Source: an uncultured Eubacteriales bacterium (GTDB taxonomy: Bacteria; Bacillota; Clostridia; Oscillospirales; UBA644). From it: a stretch of DNA of 64,000 nt. The notes under the pieces were generated by a model. It saw only the letters and a program-made list of their open reading frames with translations. It was not told the origin of the DNA and searched no databases. Both the position numbers and the translations under genes were made by a program. Of this stretch, positions 19,773 through 29,250 are shown one piece after another. The stretch is from positions 57,605 through 121,604 of the forward strand of contig CAKSBH010000006.1 in assembly GCA_934438175.1 (NCBI GenBank). The letters are read 5' to 3'. Each line of letters opens with the position of its first letter. Position 1 is the stretch's first letter.

Positions 19773-20050
19773 TGAAAAAAAACAACCATCCCGGCTGCGC
19801 CGATATCCGCATGTGTGCCGGCTGTGCAAAACGGGCGGATAAACACGAATTTCTCCGCATCGTCCGCACGGCGGACGGAACCGTGACCGTGCAACCGGAA
19901 GACAAGATCTGCGGACGCAGCGCATATTTATGTAAAGACAAAAAATGCCTGGAACGCTTACGGAAATCCCGCCGTCTGGCGATGCTTCTGCGCACCGACA
20001 GGATCGGGGATGACGTATGGAACCGGCTGGAGGAACTTCTTGACCGATAA
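19769..20050 (+). CDS. rnpM: YlxR/RnpM family protein (DUF448)
   Basis: 93 residues with the family signature RMCAGC at the N-terminus and GRSAYLC in the middle. YlxR of B. subtilis was recently described as an RNase P RNA-binding modulator (RnpM); that name is used by homology. Its 3' end overlaps the proposed ylxQ start. Confidence 0.88.
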   Translation: MMKKNNHPGCADIRMCAGCAKRADKHEFLRIVRTADGTVTVQPEDKICGRSAYLCKDKKCLERLRKSRRLAMLLRTDRIGDDVWNRLEELLDR

Positions 20051-20321
20051 ATGCAAAGCCCTGCTCGGCTTCTGCCGCAAAGCGGGAAAAGCCGTTCTCG
20101 GCGCCGAAGCACTGGAGGTTTCCGCTTCCCGCTGCTATCTCATCTTTCTTTCTTCCGATGCGGCGGAACGCACGGAACGCCATGTGCGTGCGCTCGGCAT
20201 CCGGACGGAAAAGACGGATCTGACCAAACAGGAACTCGGACACCTGCTCGGCTGTCGTGAAGCGGCTGCGGTCGGCATTGCCGACCGGAATTTCGCGGAC
20301 GCGATCATCAAAAATATTTAG
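20040..20321 (+). CDS. ylxQ: YlxQ, L7Ae/L30e-family RNA-binding protein
   Basis: 93 residues if started at TTG 20040, which has GGAGG (20029-20033) six bases upstream; an in-frame start at 20010 lacks a ribosome-binding site. Shows the L7Ae pattern [19 protein letters not shown] and [12 protein letters not shown]. Homologues bind K-turn RNA. Sits between ylxR and infB as in most Firmicutes. Confidence 0.85.
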   Translation: MTDKCKALLGFCRKAGKAVLGAEALEVSASRCYLIFLSSDAAERTERHVRALGIRTEKTDLTKQELGHLLGCREAAAVGIADRNFADAIIKNI

Positions 20322-20332
20322 GGGGTAACGAT

Positions 20333-22852
20333 ATGGCACAAATCAAATACCGGGTCCACGAAGTGGGCACGGATTTCGGCGTGAAATACGCCTACATTCT
20401 GGAACTTCTCGAAAAATACTTCGGAAAATCCAAAAACAACCGCATGACGGCTTTGACGGATGAGGAACTGAATCTCATTTTTGAGCATTTCACGCAAAAA
20501 CCGTCCAAAGCCACGCTGGCGGATTATTTCAATACCTACAACGAGGAGCTGCGCCGTCAGAAGGCGGAACAGCGCCGTCTTGCTGCCGAAAAGAAGGCGG
20601 CGGACGAACGGGCAGCCGCAGAGCCGGCACCGAAGCCCGAAACGCCTGCCGAGCCGGCACCGGAAGCCCCGAAATCTGAGGAGCCGAAACCGGAAAAACC
20701 GGAGGAGAAGCCGCAGCCGGAAAAGAAGCCGGAGGCGCCGAAGCCCCGTCCGCAGCCGCAGAAGAAGCAGCCCGCCCAGAAACAGACGCTCAAAAAAGCG
20801 GAGATCACACCGAAGGCAACCCCCACCGGCGGTGTGACCTTTGTGGAAGCCGTGGATACCTCCACGCTGGCAGGCGCCAAGCACATCGACACCCGCAAAC
20901 AGGTCAGTGTCAACCTGGATAAATACGACACCCGTCTGGACGATATGGCGGGCTCTGTACGGGATACCCGTGATTCGGGCAACAAATACAAGCAGAAGCA
21001 GAAACAGAAGCCCAACCGCAAAAATGCTTCGTTCGGCAAGCGGGAAAGCGAAGCGGAGAAACTGCGCCGGCTGGAACAGTACGAGCGCGACAAGAAAAAA
21101 CATCTTGCCAACATCGTTCTGCCGGAAGCCATCTCCGTCAGCAATCTTGCCGCAAAACTGAGCATGACCAATACGCAGGTGGTCAAAAAACTGATGGAAC
21201 TCGGCATCATGGCTTCCGCCTCGCAGGTTATCGATTACGATACGGCGGCGCTTGTTGCCGAAGAGCTGGGCGCCACAGTTTCCAAAGAAGTGGTCGTTAC
21301 CATCGAGGATAAGCTCATCAACGTGTCGGAAGACCGTTCGGATCAGCTGGAACCCCGTTGCCCGGTCGTCGTGGTCATGGGGCACGTAGACCATGGCAAG
21401 ACCTCTATCCTGGATGCCATCCGTCACACGTCGGTCACGGCGGGTGAGGCAGGCGGTATCACGCAGCACATCGGCGCGTATCAGGTCGAGATCAACAACC
21501 GCAAAATCACATTTCTTGACACCCCGGGGCATGCGGCGTTCACGTCCATGCGTGCCCGCGGTGCTCAGGTTACGGATATTGTCATTCTGGTTGTCGCCGG
21601 GGATGACGGCATCATGCCGCAGACCGTCGAAGCCATCAACCATGCCAAGGCGGCAAATGTCCCCATCATCGTTGCGGTCAACAAAATGGATAAGCCGGAA
21701 TCGAATTTCGACCGTGTGCTGCAGAATCTGACCGAATACGAGCTGGTTCCCGAACAGTGGGGCGGCGATGTCATCTGCGTTCCGGTTTCCGCCGTGACGA
21801 AGAAGGGCATTGATACCCTGCTGGAAAACGTTTTGCTTGTTGCCGATGTTGCCGAACTGAAGGCAAACCCCAACCGCGAGGCGAAGGGTACGGTCATTGA
21901 GGCAAAACTGGATAAGAGCCGCGGACCTGTCGCAACGGTTCTGGTGCAGAACGGTACGCTTCATACGTCCGACGTCCTGGTTGCCGGAACATCGGTCGGC
22001 CGTGTCCGTGTGATGCTGGACGACAAGGGACAGCGCATCAAAGAGGCCGGTCCGTCCACACCGGTGGAGATCGTCGGTCTTTCCGAGGTTCCTTCGGCGG
22101 GCGACGTGTTCAATGTGGTCAAGGACGAACGGATGGCGCGTGAACTGGTGGAACAGCGCAAGCATGAGCAGAAACAGAAAGAATTTGACGACCGCAGCCA
22201 CGTTTCTCTGGACGATCTGTTCAGCCAGATGCAGCAGGGCTCGCTGAAGACGCTGAACATCATCGTAAAAGCCGATGTTCAGGGCTCTGCCGAGGCGGTC
22301 AAGGCATCGCTGGAAAAACTGAGCAACGAGGAAGTCAAGGTCCGTGTCATCCACAGCGCCGTCGGCAGCGTTACGGAATCCGACATCATGCTGGCGAATG
22401 CCTCCAAGGCCATCATCGTCGGCTTCAACATCCGTCCGGATGCCAATGTGCGTTCGTTTGCGGAGAAAGAGGGCATCGATATCCGTCTGTACCGCATCAT
22501 CTACGATTGCATCAACGAGATCGAGGCGGCCATGAAGGGAATGCTGGCACCGAAATACCGTGAGGTTTCTCTCGGTACGGCGGAAGTCCGTCAGACCTTC
22601 AAGGTCTCCGGAATCGGTACCATTGCCGGCTGTTACGTCAAGAGCGGCAAGATCACCCGCACGGCATCGGCACGTCTGGTGCGTGACGGCATTGTGGTGT
22701 ATGAGGGCAAACTGGATTCTCTCAAACGCTTCAAGGACGACGCGAAAGAAGTTGCCGAAGGGTACGAGTGCGGCCTGACACTGGATAAATACAACGACAT
22801 CAAAGAGGGCGACCTCGTGGAAGCATTCACGCAGGAAGAGATTGCCCGCTGA
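20333..22852 (+). CDS. infB: translation initiation factor IF-2
   Basis: 839 residues. IF2-N domain, then a linker about 100 residues long that is very rich in Pro, Glu and Lys (about residues 80-170), a second IF2-N-like segment, and the GTPase domain with GHVDHGKT, the switch-II DTPGH and NKMD motifs, followed by domains II-IV that position fMet-tRNA. Recruits initiator tRNA to the 30S. GGGGG-type ribosome-binding site just upstream. Confidence 0.98.
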   Translation: MAQIKYRVHEVGTDFGVKYAYILELLEKYFGKSKNNRMTALTDEELNLIFEHFTQKPSKATLADYFNTYNEELRRQKAEQRRLAAEKKAADERAAAEPAPKPETPAEPAPEAPKSEEPKPEKPEEKPQPEKKPEAPKPRPQPQKKQPAQKQTLKKAEITPKATPTGGVTFVEAVDTSTLAGAKHIDTRKQVSVNLDKYDTRLDDMAGSVRDTRDSGNKYKQKQKQKPNRKNASFGKRESEAEKLRRLEQYERDKKKHLANIVLPEAISVSNLAAKLSMTNTQVVKKLMELGIMASASQVIDYDTAALVAEELGATVSKEVVVTIEDKLINVSEDRSDQLEPRCPVVVVMGHVDHGKTSILDAIRHTSVTAGEAGGITQHIGAYQVEINNRKITFLDTPGHAAFTSMRARGAQVTDIVILVVAGDDGIMPQTVEAINHAKAANVPIIVAVNKMDKPESNFDRVLQNLTEYELVPEQWGGDVICVPVSAVTKKGIDTLLENVLLVADVAELKANPNREAKGTVIEAKLDKSRGPVATVLVQNGTLHTSDVLVAGTSVGRVRVMLDDKGQRIKEAGPSTPVEIVGLSEVPSAGDVFNVVKDERMARELVEQRKHEQKQKEFDDRSHVSLDDLFSQMQQGSLKTLNIIVKADVQGSAEAVKASLEKLSNEEVKVRVIHSAVGSVTESDIMLANASKAIIVGFNIRPDANVRSFAEKEGIDIRLYRIIYDCINEIEAAMKGMLAPKYREVSLGTAEVRQTFKVSGIGTIAGCYVKSGKITRTASARLVRDGIVVYEGKLDSLKRFKDDAKEVAEGYECGLTLDKYNDIKEGDLVEAFTQEEIAR

Positions 22853-22865
22853 TAAAAAACGGGAA

Positions 22866-22891
22866 GGCACGGGGGCGAACGCTCCCGTGCC
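22866..22891 (+). promoter_or_regulatory. infB-rbfA intercistronic hairpin
   Basis: GGCACGGG (22866-22873) pairs with CCCGTGCC (22884-22891), with an inner GC/GC pair and a GAAC-type loop. No T tract; likely processing or partial attenuation. Confidence 0.5.
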
Positions 22892-22914
22892 GACGGACAG
22901 ATAAGGAGCAAATC

Positions 22915-23274
22915 ATGGCAACAGATTATAAACACGGACGGGTCAATGAGGAGACCAAAAAAGCACTGGCGGAGGTTCTCCGTTCCATCAAGGATCCCCG
23001 CATTCCGGAATTTGTTTCGGTCATGCATGTGGAAGTGTCGCCGGATCTGAAGTATGCCAAAGCGTATCTCAGTTTTCTGGGGTCATACGACGAACGGGAG
23101 GTGCGCCGCGGTCTGAAGGCGGCAAACGGCTTCATTCGCAAACGTCTGGGCGAGACGCTTCGGATGCGCATTGTGCCGGAACTGACGTTTGAAATCGATC
23201 ATACGGCAGAAACGGGTGCCCGCATCGAGCAGCTGCTGAAGCAGGTTGCCCCGCATGAGGACGAAAAATCATGA
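22915..23274 (+). CDS. rbfA: 30S ribosome-binding factor A
   Basis: 119 residues, KH-like fold with RVNEETKKALAEVLRSIKDPR and the alanine-kinked helix region GLKAANGFIRKRLGE. Late 30S maturation factor. Overlaps the DHH phosphoesterase start by four bases (ATGA). Confidence 0.97.
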   Translation: MATDYKHGRVNEETKKALAEVLRSIKDPRIPEFVSVMHVEVSPDLKYAKAYLSFLGSYDEREVRRGLKAANGFIRKRLGETLRMRIVPELTFEIDHTAETGARIEQLLKQVAPHEDEKS

Positions 23275-24239
23275 GCGGACGGCGACTGACTGCGCGGGAT
23301 CGGGCTGTTTTTTCTTCGTTGCTTGCCCGTGATAATTTTTTATTGCTGATTCACCGTAATCCCGACGGCGACGCCCTCGGCTCCTGCATGGCATTCCGGC
23401 GGGTACTGGAATCTCTGGGAAAGCGCGTTACCTGCGGCTGCAGCACGCCGGTTCCGGAGCGTCTCCGGTTCCTGACGGACGGAGCGAAAGAGTTGGTTCC
23501 CGCCTTTGAGCCGGAAACCGTTGTCACGCTTGACGTCGCAACCGGGCAGATGCTGGGCGAAACGTATCAGAACTATGCTTCCCGTACGGATTTTGTGCTG
23601 GATCATCATCCCACCAATTCGCATTACGGCAAAGAAAGCATCGTGCTGGACGATGCCTCCGCTACCGGCGAGGTCCTGTACCGCCTTTTCCGCGGGGCAG
23701 GCATCCGGTTTGATGCTCAGACGGCTTCGTTTTTGTATGCCGCCATCGCTTCGGATACGGGTTGCTTCAAATACCGCAACACTTCGGCAATGACCCATCG
23801 GATTGCGGCGGCTCTCTATGCGTATCCCATTGATTTTGTCGGCATCAACCGCCGCTTGTTTGATGTGGAGGACGAGCCGCATATTCGCCTGGAGGGAATG
23901 GCGTGCGAACGCATCCGTGTGTTCTGCAACGGGGAGATCTCTGCTGTCACCGTTACCCGGCAGATGCTTCACGCCTGCGGTGTGGACGAAAACGACTGCG
24001 ACGGGCTGGTTTCCGTGCCCCGTAAGATTCTCACCGCACGCATTGCCGTTCTTTTGCGGGAAATGAGCAACGGAACGGTTCGGGTCAGCCTGCGCGGCGA
24101 GGACGACCGCGTCAATGTTGCCCGCATTGCCGCCCGGTTCGGCGGCGGCGGCCATATCAAGGCAGCCGGCTGTACGCTTTCGTGCTCTCCGGAAGAGGCG
24201 CTGCAGCAGATTCTGGCGGCAGCGCAGGAGGAACTGTAA
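23271..24239 (+). CDS. nrnA: DHH/DHHA1 phosphoesterase, bifunctional oligoribonuclease/PAP phosphatase (NrnA-like)
   Basis: 322 residues. DHH domain motifs: HRNPDGDALGS, LDVA, and LDHHPTNSHYG; DHHA1 domain ends with GGGGHIKAAG. NrnA enzymes degrade short RNA fragments and pAp. The placement between rbfA and truB is standard in Firmicutes. The second metal-binding Asp motif reads VTLDVAT. Confidence 0.94.
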   Translation: MSGRRLTARDRAVFSSLLARDNFLLLIHRNPDGDALGSCMAFRRVLESLGKRVTCGCSTPVPERLRFLTDGAKELVPAFEPETVVTLDVATGQMLGETYQNYASRTDFVLDHHPTNSHYGKESIVLDDASATGEVLYRLFRGAGIRFDAQTASFLYAAIASDTGCFKYRNTSAMTHRIAAALYAYPIDFVGINRRLFDVEDEPHIRLEGMACERIRVFCNGEISAVTVTRQMLHACGVDENDCDGLVSVPRKILTARIAVLLREMSNGTVRVSLRGEDDRVNVARIAARFGGGGHIKAAGCTLSCSPEEALQQILAAAQEEL

Positions 24240-24240
24240 C

Positions 24241-25128
24241 ATGATTCTCGTTCTGGACAAGCCGGGCGGCATGACCTCACAGCGCGCGGTCAGCCGTGTG
24301 CGCCGTCTGCTGCCGAACCGGGAAAAGGCGGGACATACCGGCACACTGGATCCGATGTGTACCGGCGTATTGCCCATCCTGACCGGGGCAGATACCCGTC
24401 TGGCAGATCTGTTTGAGAAAAAGAAAGAATATGTGGCATCGGCACTTCTCGGTGTTCGGACCGATACGGGAGATGTGACCGGTACGGTGCTCCGGACGGC
24501 TTACGTCACGTGCGGCGAGCCGGAAATCCGTGAGGCATTGCGGTCACTCTGCGGCACACAGATTCAGATTCCGCCCATGTATTCCGCGGTTCGTGTCAAC
24601 GGTCATCATCTGTATGAGCTGGCGCGGCAGGGCATTGTGACCGAGCGAGCGGGAAGAGAGATCACCGTGTATGAAACGGAATTTCTCGGACGGGAGGGAA
24701 ACAGCATCCGCTTCCGGGTTGTCTGCTCGGCGGGAACCTACATCCGCACTCTGTGCGAGGATCTGGGCGAAAAGCTCGGCACCGAGGGAACCATGGAATC
24801 CCTTCGCCGTACCTTGTCCAACGGCTTTTCCCTTTGCCGGGCGCATACGTTGGAAGAACTGGAGCAGGCGGCGGCGGAAGGGACCCTGAGAAATCTTTCG
24901 CTGTCGGCAGAGGAATGCTTCGGCTTCTGTCCCTGCGTGACCGTCCCGGAAAACGGGCGCGTTTATTTCTGCAACGGCGGAGAGATTGCCCGGTCACGTC
25001 TTTCCGGGGACGCAATTCCGGATCGGCTGCTGCGTGCCTATGCGGAGGACGGAACCTTCCTGGCACTGGCACATATCAAAGAAAACGGATTGAAGGCCGT
25101 CTGGGTCCGGAGGGACCCGACGGAATAG
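24241..25128 (+). CDS. truB: tRNA pseudouridine(55) synthase TruB
   Basis: 295 residues from ATG 24241, one base after the previous stop. Catalytic aspartate in GHTGTLDPMCTGVLPI, and the YSAVRVNGHHLYELAR motif. Makes psi55 in the T-loop of tRNAs. Normal length. Confidence 0.97.
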   Translation: MILVLDKPGGMTSQRAVSRVRRLLPNREKAGHTGTLDPMCTGVLPILTGADTRLADLFEKKKEYVASALLGVRTDTGDVTGTVLRTAYVTCGEPEIREALRSLCGTQIQIPPMYSAVRVNGHHLYELARQGIVTERAGREITVYETEFLGREGNSIRFRVVCSAGTYIRTLCEDLGEKLGTEGTMESLRRTLSNGFSLCRAHTLEELEQAAAEGTLRNLSLSAEECFGFCPCVTVPENGRVYFCNGGEIARSRLSGDAIPDRLLRAYAEDGTFLALAHIKENGLKAVWVRRDPTE

Positions 25129-25136
25129 GAGCGGAT

Positions 25137-26060
25137 ATGTCGGTTGTTGTTATCGGAAATTTCGATGGCGTCCATCTCGGTCACGCGGACGTCGTCCGCC
25201 GTGCCGTCGCGGAGGCGCGTGCGCGGAAAACCGCGACGGTTGTTCTGACGTTTGCCCAACATCCCAAAACATTTTTTTATCCCGGGAATCCGGTTCTGAA
25301 ACTGACAACGGATGCGGAAAAGAAACGTCTTCTTCTCGCGCTCGGCGCGGATACGGTTCTTTTTCAGACGTTTGACCGGGCGTTTGCCGACACCGGGGCG
25401 GGGGAATATCTGCGCTTTCTCCGCACACAGTACCAATGTGAGCTTCTGGTCTGCGGTGAGAATTTCCGCCTCGGCAGAGGCGGACTCTGCGGCGGCGCGG
25501 AACTGGCTTCTCTGGCGGCGGAACACGGAATCCGGGTCCTTTCGGTTCCGCTTTACCGTCTTGCGGACGGTACACCGGTGTCGTCCACGCAGATCCGCGC
25601 GCTTCTTTCGGACGGTGACGTGGAGCGGGCGGCGCAACTGCTCGGACGGACGGTCTCTCTCTCCGGCGAGGTGGTTCACGGCAGACATATCGGAACCTCC
25701 CTCGGTCTGCCTACGGCAAATCTTCTGCCGGATGCGCAGCTTCTTTTGCCGAAAAGCGGCGTTTACGCCTCCTGCTGCCGGTGCGGCGATACACTCTGGC
25801 GCTCGGTTACCAACATCGGGTCGGCGCCTACGGTTGCCGACAACGGCGCACTGACCGTGGAAACCCATCTGAGCGGTCGTGTCCGCGGCACGGAGGGCGA
25901 TGACCTTTACGGAAAAACCGTTACGGTCGGTCTTCTTTCGCGCCTGCGCGACGAACGGAAGTTTCCGTCTCTGGAACAGCTTGCCCGGCAGATCCGTATC
26001 GATCTTGCCGCCTCCGAAGATGTTTTTTGTCGGTTTCATGGGGAGAATATGACATTTTAG
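25137..26060 (+). CDS. ribF: bifunctional riboflavin kinase/FAD synthetase
   Basis: 307 residues from ATG 25137. N-terminal FMN adenylyltransferase domain with GNFDGVHLGHADVV and STQIRALL; C-terminal flavokinase with GRHIGTSLGLPTANL. Makes FMN and FAD. Last gene of the nusA operon; no clear terminator before the next promoter at 26102. Confidence 0.97.
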   Translation: MSVVVIGNFDGVHLGHADVVRRAVAEARARKTATVVLTFAQHPKTFFYPGNPVLKLTTDAEKKRLLLALGADTVLFQTFDRAFADTGAGEYLRFLRTQYQCELLVCGENFRLGRGGLCGGAELASLAAEHGIRVLSVPLYRLADGTPVSSTQIRALLSDGDVERAAQLLGRTVSLSGEVVHGRHIGTSLGLPTANLLPDAQLLLPKSGVYASCCRCGDTLWRSVTNIGSAPTVADNGALTVETHLSGRVRGTEGDDLYGKTVTVGLLSRLRDERKFPSLEQLARQIRIDLAASEDVFCRFHGENMTF

Positions 26061-26101
26061 TAAAAACAGATAAAAAAACGGATATAATTTCCTTGGCACA
26101 C

Positions 26102-26130
26102 TTGATTTTTTACAAGTGATATGGTAAAAT
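26102..26130 (+). promoter_or_regulatory. sigma-A promoter of the pucR-ftsEX region
   Basis: TTGATT (26102-26107), 17-base spacer, TAAAAT (26125-26130). Confidence 0.8.
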
Positions 26131-26212
26131 AGAATAAAATTGGCTTCGGAATTTGTGCGAAATGAAAGAAACGCGCAGGCGTCGCCGTTGTTCGGGAAAG
26201 GATAAAAAGGGT

Positions 26213-27298
26213 ATGTCTAACAAATTGTTTCAGAAAGTGATTCTGCAGATGGCCGATTGTACCGACCGCATCTTCGGTGTTCTGGATGAGGAGGGCAATG
26301 TAATCGCCTGCAACGACGCTTCCCGGATCGGAACGTCGATGGTTCCGTCGTTGGCGGACGTGCTGTCTGACGGGGATGTGATTGTGTTCGGCGGAGATAC
26401 CTACCGTTCCGTCGGCCCGCACACCAAAATGGAAAACGCCGTGTTTGTCAAGGGTTCCGACTCCGTCTCCGATATGCTGGCAAATGTTCTTGCCGCCTCG
26501 CTGAACACCGTCCGGGACATTTATGACGAAAAATACAACCGGGCAAACTTCATCAAAAACGTGATGCTGGAAAACATTCTGCCGGGTGACGTGTACGCCA
26601 AGAGCAAGGAGTTCCGGTTCAACGGCGATGTTTCCCGCGTTGTTCTGCTCATCCGTCTGCTGGACCGTACCGAGGTGTTTGCTTACGACATCATTCAGAG
26701 CCTGTTCCCCGAGCAGACCCGTGACTTTGTGATCAACATCGGCGAGCGGGACATTGCGCTGGTCAAAGAGGTCCGCTCCAATGTGGAGACCAAAGACCTG
26801 GAAAAGCTGGCGCGTTCCATCGTGGATACGCTCAACAGTGAATTCTACACCCGTTCGGTCGTCGGAATCGGCACCGTCGTTTCCAGCTTGCGTGAAATTT
26901 CCCGCTCGTTCAAGGAAGCGCAGATTGCCATTGAGGTGGGCAAGGTGTTCGACGTGGAAAAGAGCATTCTGTCGTACAACAACCTCGGCATCGGCCGTCT
27001 TATCTATTACCTCCCCACAACACTCTGCTCCACGTATCTTTCCGAGGTTTTCAAAAAGGGCTCCATCGATTCTTTGGATCAGGAAACTCTGTTTACCATC
27101 CAGAAATTCTTTGAAAACAACCTTAACGTATCCGAAACCTCCCGGAAACTGTTTGTTCATCGCAACACGCTGGTATATCGGCTGGAGAAGATCCGCCGCC
27201 TGACCGGACTGGATCTCAAGCAGTTTGACCAGGCCATTGTTTTCAAGGTTGCGCTGATGGTCAAGAAGTACCTGGAAGCCAACCCGATGAAATACTGA
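26213..27298 (+). CDS. PucR/CdaR-type transcriptional regulator
   Basis: 361 residues from ATG 26213. An in-frame start 17 codons earlier has no ribosome-binding site and lies about 25 bases from the predicted transcript start. The last 60 residues are a PucR helix-turn-helix (FFENNLNVSETSRKL ... VHRNTLVYRLEKI). The N-terminal 200 residues show a sensor-like alpha/beta region with no recognised ligand motif, and the middle resembles the GGDEF-like linker of CdaR proteins. Its location directly before ftsE suggests control of, or co-transcription with, the cell-wall genes downstream (inference). Confidence 0.85.
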   Translation: MSNKLFQKVILQMADCTDRIFGVLDEEGNVIACNDASRIGTSMVPSLADVLSDGDVIVFGGDTYRSVGPHTKMENAVFVKGSDSVSDMLANVLAASLNTVRDIYDEKYNRANFIKNVMLENILPGDVYAKSKEFRFNGDVSRVVLLIRLLDRTEVFAYDIIQSLFPEQTRDFVINIGERDIALVKEVRSNVETKDLEKLARSIVDTLNSEFYTRSVVGIGTVVSSLREISRSFKEAQIAIEVGKVFDVEKSILSYNNLGIGRLIYYLPTTLCSTYLSEVFKKGSIDSLDQETLFTIQKFFENNLNVSETSRKLFVHRNTLVYRLEKIRRLTGLDLKQFDQAIVFKVALMVKKYLEANPMKY

Positions 27299-27322
27299 AA
27301 TTCTCTTTTCTGAGGAACGAAC

Positions 27323-28324
27323 ATGATTGAACTCCGACGTGTATCCAAGGTCTATAAGACGGGAACCGTCGCGCTCGACAACATCAATCTGACGGTGGAA
27401 CAGGGTGAATTTGTCTTTATCACCGGTGCATCCGGTGCGGGCAAAACCTCCATCGTCAAATTGTTACTTTGTGAGGAACAGCCGTCGAGCGGCGATGTGT
27501 ACGTCAACGGAAAGAACCTGCGCCGTCTGACACGGCGTCAGATTCCGAAGTACCGCCGTCAGATCGGCGTGGTCTTCCAGGATTTCCGTCTGATCCCGTC
27601 CATGAATGTGTTTGATAATGTGGCGTTTGCCATGCGTGCTGTCGGTCGCCCGTATCGGGAGATCCGCAGACGTGTGGCGGCGGCTTTGGAAATTGTGGAA
27701 CTTTCCGATAAACGCAAAGCGCTTCCCGCGCAGCTTTCCGGCGGCGAACAGCAGCGTGTGGCTCTCGCCCGCGCCATTGTCAACGCCCCGAAGGTGATCA
27801 TCGCCGATGAACCCACCGGGAACCTCGACGGTAAACTGTCCTTTGAGATGATGAAGATGCTCAATTATATCAATTCCACGGGAATCACGGTTCTCGTGGT
27901 TACGCATGCCGAGAATCTGGTGAATTATTTCGGCAAACGCACGGTTGTGCTGAAACACGGCAAAGTCGTCAACGACTTTCCCGCCGAGGCGGATTCCCCG
28001 GCGCAAAAAGAAATTCCCACCATGAAATCTTCGGTGACGGACGGTGCCTCGCTGCTGTCCCGCCGCAGCACCCGCATGACCGAAAAGAAGGCGGAGGAGC
28101 CCGTGCAGAACGCTGTGGAGGAAACTCCGGAAGATTCCGTGAAGGAATCCGGAACCCCTTCCGCGGAAATGCCCGGGACGGAAGAGCCCGCGCGTGAGAC
28201 CGGAACGGAGGGACCGGAAGAGTCTGTGCCGGAAACGCCGGAAGAACCGTCGGGAAGCGGTGAGGATGTGCCGGAATCCGCAGAGGAACCGGCAGCCGGA
28301 ACGGAAGAGAGGGACGAGCCGTGA
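27323..28324 (+). CDS. ftsE: cell-division ATP-binding protein FtsE with a long acidic C-terminal tail
   Basis: 333 residues. Residues 1-219 are a normal FtsE ATPase: Walker [10 protein letters not shown], signature LSGGEQQR, Walker [14 protein letters not shown]-loop VVTHA. Typical FtsE proteins end near residue 225-230; here about 110 more residues follow, dominated by Glu and Pro with repeated EEP/EETPE/GTEEPA-like units and no predicted fold. FtsE pairs with FtsX to control a periplasmic cell-wall hydrolase at the septum. The stop overlaps ftsX by four bases. Confidence 0.96.
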   Translation: MIELRRVSKVYKTGTVALDNINLTVEQGEFVFITGASGAGKTSIVKLLLCEEQPSSGDVYVNGKNLRRLTRRQIPKYRRQIGVVFQDFRLIPSMNVFDNVAFAMRAVGRPYREIRRRVAAALEIVELSDKRKALPAQLSGGEQQRVALARAIVNAPKVIIADEPTGNLDGKLSFEMMKMLNYINSTGITVLVVTHAENLVNYFGKRTVVLKHGKVVNDFPAEADSPAQKEIPTMKSSVTDGASLLSRRSTRMTEKKAEEPVQNAVEETPEDSVKESGTPSAEMPGTEEPARETGTEGPEESVPETPEEPSGSGEDVPESAEEPAAGTEERDEP

Positions 28325-29235
28325 GTTTTGACAGTTTTTTCTTTGCCGTTCGCAGTGCCGTCCGCAACATCTTCCGGAATGCCGTTCTGTCGCTGGCGTC
28401 CATATCGGTGCTGACGGTGTGCCTGGTATTTTTCGGCAGTATGATGCTGGTTATTCAGAATGTCAACGCGTTTCTGGATTCCGTCGGAAGCGAAAACGAA
28501 ATTGTTATTTATCTGGACGAAAACGTGACGGACGAGCAGATCGAAAGCGTCCGTGCCGAACTGGAAGAGATCCGCAACATCACCGACATTCGTTATGAAT
28601 CCCGGGAACAGGCGTTGGAGAATTATATTACCTCCATCGGGAATCCTTCTCTGACGGAGGGACTGGACGCAAGCGTGTTCCGTCCGTCGTTCATCTTTGA
28701 GCTGCGGGATCTCACCAAATTCGACCAGACGATGTACGAGTTGGAAAAGATTGAGGAAATCGGCAAATTCTCCTCCGGAGAAAATGCGGGGAAGCCCGCC
28801 ATCCGTTCTCCGTATGAGGTGGTCACCAAACTCATCAGCATCCGGGAGGTTCTCAAGGCGCTTACCGTGTGCATCATGCTGATTTTCCTGATTACGGCGG
28901 TGTTTATCATCACAAACTCCGTCAAACTTTCCGTGTTTGCGCGGAAGGATGAAATCCACATTATGAAATACGTCGGGGCAACGGATTTCTACATTCAGTT
29001 GCCGTATTTCATCGAGGGAATGCTGGTCGGGCTGTTTTCCGGCGTGCTGTCCTATTTTATTCAGATCGGTGTTTATCAGGCGGTTCTGGTTCCCATTCTG
29101 CAGGATCTGGAACTGTTTTCTCCGGTTCTTCTGCAGGACGGCATCGGGTATCTGTTTTGGATTTTTGTCGGATGTGGCCTTGTCGTCGGAGCCCTCGGCT
29201 CTGTGTTCCCCGTAAAAAAATATCTGAATGTCTGA
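28321..29235 (+). CDS. ftsX: cell-division permease-like protein FtsX
   Basis: 304 residues, four predicted membrane helices with a large extracellular loop after helix 1 (about residues 50-170) that in homologues docks the hydrolase activator. Contains the conserved IRVEVFARKDEIHIMKYVGAT-type segment (KLSVFARKDEIHIMKYVGA). Forms FtsEX with the preceding ATPase. Ends 15 bases before the M23 gene, its likely partner. Confidence 0.96.
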   Translation: MSFDSFFFAVRSAVRNIFRNAVLSLASISVLTVCLVFFGSMMLVIQNVNAFLDSVGSENEIVIYLDENVTDEQIESVRAELEEIRNITDIRYESREQALENYITSIGNPSLTEGLDASVFRPSFIFELRDLTKFDQTMYELEKIEEIGKFSSGENAGKPAIRSPYEVVTKLISIREVLKALTVCIMLIFLITAVFIITNSVKLSVFARKDEIHIMKYVGATDFYIQLPYFIEGMLVGLFSGVLSYFIQIGVYQAVLVPILQDLELFSPVLLQDGIGYLFWIFVGCGLVVGALGSVFPVKKYLNV

Positions 29236-29250
29236 GTCCAGGAGGTTGCT

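Noticed and set aside
20318..22870. 850-codon open frame on the minus strand opposite infB
   Set aside because: It is antisense to a clear infB gene, has no ribosome-binding site or recognisable motif, and arises from the GC-rich codon pattern. The same holds for the long minus frames at 27925-31086, 60329-63055, 2366-4117 and 11243-13144.
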